A program made the position numbers and the translations under genes. DNA of 12,004 nucleotides from Bordetella parapertussis (GTDB taxonomy: Bacteria > Pseudomonadota > Gammaproteobacteria > Burkholderiales > Burkholderiaceae_C): contig CAMDSU010000041.1 of assembly GCA_945907335.1 (NCBI GenBank), forward strand, positions 1 to 12,004, read 5' to 3'. Of this stretch, positions 7,061 through 12,004 are shown piece after piece. A model generated the notes under the pieces. The model saw only the letters and a list, made by a program, of their open reading frames with translations, was not told where the DNA came from and made no database searches. Every line of letters begins with the position of its first letter. The stretch's first letter is position 1.

Positions 7061-7089
7061 TTTCTTTTCTGCCACACCCAGAGGTTCCC

Positions 7090-8292
7090 ATGACCACCGC
7101 CGACCCCGCTGCCCATTTGATGAACACCTATGGCCGTCTGCCGATGACGGTGTCGCACGGACAAGGCGTGTATGTGTGGGACACCGACGGTAAACGCTAT
7201 CTCGATGCACTGTCTGGCATCGCGGTCAACACCTTGGGACACAACCACCCCAAACTCGTGCCGGCCTTGCAAGACCAGATCAGCAAAATCATGCACAGCT
7301 GCAACTACTACCACATCCCTTTGCAGCAGCAGCTTGCAGACAAGTTGGTGGCGCTCTCCGGCATGAGCAACGTGTTCTTTTGCAACTCCGGGCTGGAAGC
7401 CAACGAAGCCGCGCTCAAGATGGCACGCAAATTTGGCCACGACAAAGGCATTGGACGTCCGGAAATTGTGGTGTATGAAAAAGCCTTTCATGGCCGCAGT
7501 ATCGCCACGCTCAGCGCCACAGGTAATGCAAAAATCCAGCAAGGCTTCGGGCCGCTGGTCGAAGGTTTTATCCGCGTGCCGATGAACGATATCGCCGCCA
7601 TTGAACAAGCCACGGCACACAACCCGAATGTGGTCGCGGTATTTTTTGAGACCATACAAGGCGAAGGCGGCATCAACCCCATGCGCACCGACTATTTGCA
7701 AGCAGTGCGCCAGTTATGCGACAAGCGCGATTGGTTGCTGATGATTGACGAAGTGCAATGCGGCATTGGCCGCACTGGCAAATGGTTTGCACACCAATGG
7801 GCCGGTATTCAAGCCGATGTCATGCCCTTGGCCAAGGGGCTCGGCTCTGGCGTACCGATTGGCGCTGTGGTGGCGGGCCCCAAAGCCGCCCGCATTTTTC
7901 AACCCGGTAACCACGGCACCACTTTTGGCGGCAACCCATTGGCCATGCGTGCCGGTCTGGAAACACTGCGCATCATGGAAGAAGACGGTTTGCTGGAAAA
8001 CGCAAGCCGCGTGGGAAAGCATCTGCGCGACGCCCTGCAACGCGAACTCGCTCCTGTCGCTGGGTTCAAAGAAATACGAGGCAACGGCTTGATGATCGGC
8101 ATCGATTTGGACAGACCGTGCGGGCCGTTGATGGGCCAAGCCTTGCAAGCGGGCTTGCTGCTGAGTGTCACGGCTGACAGCGTGATTCGTTTACTGCCGG
8201 CATTGACCATGACTGCGCATGAAGCCGATGAAGTGGTGGCCCTGTTGGTGCCGCTGGTGAAACAATTTTTAGCGACCCCCGCCAAGGCCTGA
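7090..8292 (+). CDS. argD: Acetylornithine aminotransferase, PLP-dependent
   Basis: Class III (ornithine-type) aminotransferase that converts N-acetylglutamate semialdehyde and glutamate to N-acetylornithine in arginine synthesis; it may also serve as succinyl-diaminopimelate aminotransferase in lysine synthesis. It has 400 residues, the usual size. Visible features are the substrate/cofactor segment CNSGLEANEAALK (98-110), FHGRS (133-137), MIDEVQCGIGRTG (218-230) with D220 facing the PLP nitrogen, the Schiff-base lysine K249 in LAKGLGSGVPIGA, and HGTTFGGNPLA (275-285). The ATG at 7090 follows GAGG (7081-7084) by five bases; an in-frame TTG at 7042 would add 16 residues with no support. AstC, GabT and other class III enzymes share these motifs, but the argF gene one base downstream makes the arginine role most likely. 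Confidence 0.93.
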   Translation: MTTADPAAHLMNTYGRLPMTVSHGQGVYVWDTDGKRYLDALSGIAVNTLGHNHPKLVPALQDQISKIMHSCNYYHIPLQQQLADKLVALSGMSNVFFCNSGLEANEAALKMARKFGHDKGIGRPEIVVYEKAFHGRSIATLSATGNAKIQQGFGPLVEGFIRVPMNDIAAIEQATAHNPNVVAVFFETIQGEGGINPMRTDYLQAVRQLCDKRDWLLMIDEVQCGIGRTGKWFAHQWAGIQADVMPLAKGLGSGVPIGAVVAGPKAARIFQPGNHGTTFGGNPLAMRAGLETLRIMEEDGLLENASRVGKHLRDALQRELAPVAGFKEIRGNGLMIGIDLDRPCGPLMGQALQAGLLLSVTADSVIRLLPALTMTAHEADEVVALLVPLVKQFLATPAKA

Positions 8293-8293
8293 C

Positions 8294-9235
8294 ATGACCC
8301 AAGCCCTGACCCATTATTTGCAGTTCAAAGACCTGACAGCAGATGACTACGCGTATTTGTTTTCGCGCGCCGCATTCATCAAACATAAATTCAAAACCTA
8401 CGACAAGCACCAACCACTGACAGACCGCACCTTGGCCATGATTTTTGAAAAGGCCTCCACCCGCACGCGCATCAGTTTTGAAGCTGGCATGTACCAAATG
8501 GGCGGCGCCGTGGTTCACTTGACCACGGGTGACAGCCAATTGGGCAGAGCCGAGCCCATCGAAGATTCGGCCAAAGTCATCAGCCGCATGGTCGATCTGG
8601 TGATGATCCGCACCTATGAACAAACCAAGATCGAACGCTTTGCAGCCAATTCGCGCGTACCGGTCATCAATGGTCTCACCAACGAATTTCACCCCTGTCA
8701 GATCATGGCTGACTTGTTCACATTCATCGAACACCGAGGCGATGTGAAGCAAGCGTTGCAATGTCTTAAAGGCAAGGTCGTGGCTTGGGTGGGGGACGGC
8801 AACAACATGGCCAACACTTGGCTGCAAGCGGCCCAATTATTGGGCTTCACTGTCCATGTCAGCACACCCGGCGGCTACGAAGTCAACCCCGACGTGGCGG
8901 GCATCACCGAGTCCGCGTGTTTCAAAGTATTTGCTGACCCGCTTGAAGCGTGCAAAGGTGCCGACCTGGTCACCACCGATGTCTGGACCAGCATGGGGTT
9001 TGAAGCTGAAAACGAAGCCCGTCGTCAAGCCTTTGCGGCATGGTGTGTGGATGAAACCATGATGGCTGTGGCCAAGCCTGAGGCTTTGTTCATGCATTGC
9101 TTGCCAGCGCACCGTGGCGAGGAAGTGCAAGCTGCCGTGATTGATGGTGCGCAATCGGTGGTGTGGGACGAAGCCGAAAATCGCATGCATGTACAAAAGG
9201 CTCTGATGGAATTTTTGCTGTTAGGTCGGTTGTAA
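8294..9235 (+). CDS. argF: Ornithine carbamoyltransferase
   Basis: Makes citrulline from ornithine and carbamoyl phosphate, the next-to-last stage before argininosuccinate in arginine synthesis; cytosolic trimer in the family. It has 313 residues. The carbamoyl-phosphate loop STRTR is at 55-59, HPCQ at 133-136, the ornithine-side GDGNNMANTW at 167-176, TDVWTSMG at 228-235, and the HCLPAHRG loop at 268-275 with catalytic C269. These motifs separate OTCase from aspartate carbamoyltransferase. The gene begins one base after the argD stop, with AAGG (8284-8287) as ribosome site inside the end of argD. The two genes are surely one operon. The 3' end faces the FAD monooxygenase gene with only 18 bases between stop codons and no clear terminator. 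Confidence 0.97.
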   Translation: MTQALTHYLQFKDLTADDYAYLFSRAAFIKHKFKTYDKHQPLTDRTLAMIFEKASTRTRISFEAGMYQMGGAVVHLTTGDSQLGRAEPIEDSAKVISRMVDLVMIRTYEQTKIERFAANSRVPVINGLTNEFHPCQIMADLFTFIEHRGDVKQALQCLKGKVVAWVGDGNNMANTWLQAAQLLGFTVHVSTPGGYEVNPDVAGITESACFKVFADPLEACKGADLVTTDVWTSMGFEAENEARRQAFAAWCVDETMMAVAKPEALFMHCLPAHRGEEVQAAVIDGAQSVVWDEAENRMHVQKALMEFLLLGRL

Positions 9236-9253
9236 ATGCATGCCGAGCTTGTA

Positions 9254-10447
9254 TCAACCCCCGTATAACCAAGGCATGTCCATGAGCTTGGCACCCCCCA
9301 ATGCCATGGCGGTGTTGCGCGCCAGTCGTAACCATCCTTGGGCATGGAATATCTGGCCATTGCGACGTGCGCGTTGCTGTACCTTGGCCACGCGTTGCCA
9401 ACGCGCTTGCGCATAACGTTGCAATCGCTGCTCTACCGGCAGACTGGCGTGCTGCCATTGCGCCGCCAATTGCGCCGCATCTTCCAGCGCCATGCCTGCA
9501 CCTTGCGCCAGATAAGGCAGCATCGGGTGTGCCGCATCCCCCAATAAAACCACCTTGCCACGCACCAACTGCGCGGCTGACAGCACAGGCGGGCGATCAA
9601 ACAAACACCAGGCGCGCCACTGCTGCACCATGGCCACCAGTTCTTTGAGTGCGTGGCAACTCGATTGCATGGCCCACTGCAAATCAGCAGCGATTTGCGC
9701 TGGCGTTCGAGACACATCCCATCCGGCGGTGGCAGCCGTGTCGGTGGCTTCGACCAACACCACCAAATTGAGCCATTCGCCGCCTCGTACCGGGTAATGC
9801 ACCACATGCAACCCTGAACCCAGCCACATGCCCATTTGCAGTTTGCGCCAAGCCAAGGGGATATCCTTCATTGGCAACAGGGCGCGGTAGGCCCAGTGAC
9901 CGCTGGCCACTGGCGCTTGTTCACCGCATACCGAGTGACGCACTTGGCTATGCAACCCGTCCGCACCAACCAAGGCTTGCGCCCTCTGAGTCAGTTCGCT
10001 ATTTTCAAATTGCAGTTCCACGCCGGCGGGTGTTTGCAATACTTCACGCAAACGCTGGTTCAATGTCAAATCGCAAGTGGATTGGCGACGCAATCCTTGC
10101 CATAAACAGTCGTGTAAATCGGCGCGGTGAATCGTCAGATAAGGTGCCCCATAACGCGCCTCAAATGCATCCGCCATGGGCAAGCAACCCAGCACACGCG
10201 CATCATCTGCATTTCGCACGAGCAAGTCCTGCGGCAGGCAAGCGGTTTCACGCAGCGCCTGACCCACCCCCCATGCGTCCAACCACCGTACCGCATTGGG
10301 GCCGAGGCCAATGCCTGCCCCCACTTCTTCAAACGTGGCCGATTGCTCGTAAATATGGGTATTCACCCCGGCTTGCCCCAAGGCCAACGCCGCCGCCATT
10401 CCCCCAATGCCACCACCGACCACAGCGACAGGCAGTGCCGATGTCAT
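9254..10447 (-). CDS. FAD-dependent class A aromatic-type monooxygenase
   Basis: Single-component flavin hydroxylase of the p-hydroxybenzoate/salicylate hydroxylase fold that uses NAD(P)H and O2. Numbered from the ATG at 10447 (397 residues): dinucleotide-binding VVGGGIGGMAAALAL (9-23), acidic end of strand 2 at IYEQ (32-35), HRADLH (107-112), the DG motif GADGLHSQVR (161-170), and the FAD-phosphate motif LLGDAAHPMLPYLAQGAG (301-318) followed by MALEDA. No membrane segment is apparent. The HPMLPYLAQGAG form is typical of salicylate and 3-hydroxybenzoate 6-hydroxylase relatives; the urate hydroxylase HpxO is also a relative. The substrate is therefore open. A TTG at 10471 in the same frame would add eight residues and reduce the gap to the upstream amidohydrolase gene from 27 to 3 bases; the ATG has AGAGG unusually close to it. 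It is the last gene of the right-hand operon. Confidence 0.88.
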   Translation of the reverse strand: MTSALPVAVVGGGIGGMAAALALGQAGVNTHIYEQSATFEEVGAGIGLGPNAVRWLDAWGVGQALRETACLPQDLLVRNADDARVLGCLPMADAFEARYGAPYLTIHRADLHDCLWQGLRRQSTCDLTLNQRLREVLQTPAGVELQFENSELTQRAQALVGADGLHSQVRHSVCGEQAPVASGHWAYRALLPMKDIPLAWRKLQMGMWLGSGLHVVHYPVRGGEWLNLVVLVEATDTAATAGWDVSRTPAQIAADLQWAMQSSCHALKELVAMVQQWRAWCLFDRPPVLSAAQLVRGKVVLLGDAAHPMLPYLAQGAGMALEDAAQLAAQWQHASLPVEQRLQRYAQARWQRVAKVQQRARRNGQIFHAQGWLRLARNTAMALGGAKLMDMPWLYGG

Positions 10448-10474
10448 ACCTCTTGGCCTATGTCCCGCCAACGC

Positions 10475-11515
10475 TCAGGCACCGAACTGTTGGAAGCATT
10501 CATCAAGTTGGGTGTACCAAGTGTGTTTTTGCGCATCAGAAACAAACGCGGCTTCAAAACTGTTGCGCGCCAATTGGTAGGCGTGTGAAGCGTTCAAGCC
10601 CAGCGCTGCAAATGTTTGCAAATAGTTGTCGTTCAAATAACCGCCGAAATATGCCGGATCGTCAGAATTCAGCATGACGCACACACCTTGGTCAAGCATC
10701 TGAGCCAGATTGTGCTGCGCCAAATCAGGGAACACGCAGAGCTTCAAATTGGACAGGGGACACACGGTCAAAGGAATGCGTTGGCTTGCCAAGCGCTGCA
10801 TCAAGGCCGCATCATGGATGGCCTGTACACCATGGTCGATGCGCTCTGCATGCAACACATCCAGTGCACTCCAAATATAAGCAGGCGGGCCTTCCTCACC
10901 CGCATGCGCCACGGTTCGCAAGCCAAGTTGGCGGGCGCGGGCAAACACACGCGCGAATTTTTCTGGAGGATGGCCGCGTTCGCTGGAGTCCAAGCCCACA
11001 CCAATGAACAAGTGCTTGAAAGGGATCGCTTCGTCCAAGGTTTCCATGGCGGCTTCTTCGCTCAGGTGGCGCAGAAAACACAAAATCAAGGATGCGCTGA
11101 TACCGAGTTTTTCTTTGGCATCGACACAGGCTTGGTGCAAACCGGTGATGACTGTTCGCATGGACACTTTGCGTTCGGTATGTGTTTGCGGGTCGAAAAA
11201 AAGTTCGGCATGCACCACATTGTCAGCCTTGGCGCGTAAAAAATACGCCCAGGCCATGTCGTAGAAGTCTTGCGGTTGCTGCAAAACACTTGCACCCGCA
11301 TAGTAAATGTCTAGAAAACTTTGTAAATCAGTGAACGCGTAGGCTGAGCGCAATTCATCAACGCTGGCGTAATTCAAACGCACTCGGTTGCGTTTGGCCA
11401 TGGCAAAAATCAACTCCGGTTCTAGGGAGCCTTCAATGTGCATGTGCAATTCGGTTTTGGGCATGGCTTGCAACAAAGCAGGCAATTGCGCTTGGGAAAC
11501 GGCGGAAAAATTCAT
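10475..11515 (-). CDS. Adenine deaminase (adenosine-deaminase superfamily, Aah1-like)
   Basis: Zinc amidohydrolase of the adenosine/AMP deaminase family, 346 residues. Metal ligands are visible: H24 and H26 in ELHMHIEGS, H204 in TVAHAGEEGP, and D285 in NSDDPAYFGGY; E207 and H228 (RIDHGV) are the catalytic pair. Several blocks match the adenine-specific subgroup (fungal Aah1, Pseudomonas type) as I remember it: NVVHAELFFDPQTHT (99-113), GVGLDSSERGHPP (172-184), where true adenosine deaminases carry a GDE-type motif, and SDDPAYFGGY (284-293). It would deaminate adenine to hypoxanthine and ammonia. Many pipelines would label it adenosine deaminase (add). The start is backed by GGAG at 11527-11524, eight bases ahead of the ATG, and the ATG directly abuts the stop of the upstream Rieske gene (TGAATG). 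Confidence 0.9.
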   Translation of the reverse strand: MNFSAVSQAQLPALLQAMPKTELHMHIEGSLEPELIFAMAKRNRVRLNYASVDELRSAYAFTDLQSFLDIYYAGASVLQQPQDFYDMAWAYFLRAKADNVVHAELFFDPQTHTERKVSMRTVITGLHQACVDAKEKLGISASLILCFLRHLSEEAAMETLDEAIPFKHLFIGVGLDSSERGHPPEKFARVFARARQLGLRTVAHAGEEGPPAYIWSALDVLHAERIDHGVQAIHDAALMQRLASQRIPLTVCPLSNLKLCVFPDLAQHNLAQMLDQGVCVMLNSDDPAYFGGYLNDNYLQTFAALGLNASHAYQLARNSFEAAFVSDAQKHTWYTQLDECFQQFGA

Positions 11516-12004
11516 TCAACAGACTCCAAAAGTAACAGCCAGCTTTTGCAAAAAACGCCTGTATGCCACCGATGCTTTATCGCTGGCCACATTCGATTCC
11601 ACGCCTGCGCCCAAGGGTAACAGACGTGGTAGTTGCGACTCGAGCACCGGTTTATCTTGGGAAAAAATCTTGTCTTGAAAAGCCAGTAAGTCTTGGGGGT
11701 CAGCATCAAAGTCAGCCACCGCCATGCGAAACCAGACCCGGCAACTGTCAGGCGATATGGGAAGAATGAACAGAATGATGGACTCTTCGTAGCCTGATGG
11801 CACACCGCTTTGTGCATCAGGAATTTTGGTCAGCACTGCCGAATAAGGATGCATCACTTCGTAGGTGTAAGTGACCATGCCGCCTTCGGTGGCCAAAGCA
11901 CTGGTATTGGGCTGCCAGACCTGGGCGTTGGTGACCTTGAATCCTGTTTCGTTTTCTTCTATGAGGATATCGGGAATTTGACTGTGGCCGGCCTGCCCCA
12001 ACCA
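11516..12004 (-). CDS. Rieske non-heme iron oxygenase alpha subunit, C-terminal 162 residues (runs off right edge)
   Basis: C-terminal part of a ring-hydroxylating/demethylating oxygenase alpha subunit of the VanA/choline-monooxygenase-like group; the Rieske [2Fe-2S] domain and the two metal histidines lie outside the window. Recognition rests on the closing pattern: HPYSAVL (52-58), ILFILPISPDSCRVWFRMA (76-94), LAFQDKIFSQDKPVLESQLP (107-126) and the terminal DKASVAYRRFLQ (142-153). The aspartate of SQDKPV (117 here, 45 residues from the end) lies about where related oxygenases place the carboxylate iron ligand. The frame is open to the edge; the first methionine seen, at 12001, is internal. 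The stop directly touches the adenine deaminase start, so the two are one operon. The substrate is unknown; aromatic acids, N-methyl compounds and purines all occur for relatives. Confidence 0.82.
   Translation of the reverse strand, partial: WLGQAGHSQIPDILIEENETGFKVTNAQVWQPNTSALATEGGMVTYTYEVMHPYSAVLTKIPDAQSGVPSGYEESIILFILPISPDSCRVWFRMAVADFDADPQDLLAFQDKIFSQDKPVLESQLPRLLPLGAGVESNVASDKASVAYRRFLQKLAVTFGVC

Noticed and set aside
7042..7089. TTG start extending argD by 16 residues
   Set aside because: The ATG at 7090 has a ribosome site at proper spacing and gives the normal family length; the extension would also cover the leader hairpin.
6661..7701. Long minus-strand open frame (346 codons) opposite rpsT and argD
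   Set aside because: It runs antisense through S20, its terminator and argD, whose frames match strongly conserved families. Its translation resembles no family I know, and long shadow frames are expected at this GC content.
9239..9278. CATGCC and GGCATG arms as an argF terminator
   Set aside because: Six-base arms 28 bases apart, no U tract, and the right arm lies inside the FAD monooxygenase coding region.
9254..10471. FAD monooxygenase as a ubiquinone-biosynthesis hydroxylase (UbiH/UbiF type)
   Set aside because: The HPMLPYLAQGAGMALEDA region and the catabolic neighbours fit salicylate/3-hydroxybenzoate hydroxylase relatives better than the HPLAGQG-type pattern of Ubi enzymes.
9871..10677. 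Plus-strand open frame of 268 codons
   Set aside because: It crosses the FAD monooxygenase and adenine deaminase genes in antisense, and its translation is Pro/Arg/His-rich without domain signatures.
1..12004. Mobile elements, CRISPR array, tRNA or rRNA genes, defence system
   Set aside because: No transposase or integrase frame, spaced direct repeats, attachment-like repeats or RNA-gene sequences were seen; nearly all bases belong to recognised core or metabolic genes.

Overview
The window looks like chromosomal DNA of a betaproteobacterium of the order Burkholderiales, probably Comamonadaceae-like. The basis is the S20 protein of 99 residues with its [20 protein letters not shown] start, the PcnB, HAD and Hda sequences, and the block perM-hda-HAD-pcnB divergent from purM. 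This placement comes from recalled family resemblance; no search was run. No tRNA, rRNA, insertion sequence, prophage or CRISPR array was seen. Coding density is very high.

Layout. Minus strand, 3077 down to 1: an AI-2E/PerM-type membrane protein, hda (brake on DnaA), an HAD-IB phosphatase and the first 212 codons of pcnB (poly(A) polymerase), packed with gaps or overlaps of a few bases. Plus strand 3157-4185: purM (purine synthesis), divergent from that operon over a 79-base spacer holding a symmetric TAGAAT/ATTCTA element. Minus strand 6499-4208: murJ (lipid II flippase) followed after 3 bases by a SirB1-type protein. Plus strand from 6599: rpsT with its own promoter and UUCG-loop terminator, then the arginine-synthesis pair argD-argF (1 base apart). 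Minus strand 12004-9254: the C-terminal part of a Rieske oxygenase, an adenine-deaminase-type amidohydrolase and a class A FAD monooxygenase, in one compact catabolic-looking operon whose start is off the right edge.

Most of the window is core housekeeping. Two things stand out. First, inside pcnB, base composition and codon choice switch sharply near position 330-365: codons 93-212 have about 91% G/C at third positions against about 59% in codons 1-92. This suggests a recombination joint or an assembly chimera at the left end. Second, the operon at the right end could form a purine-oxidation route (adenine to hypoxanthine, then Rieske and flavin hydroxylations). This is only inferred from family membership and gene order.
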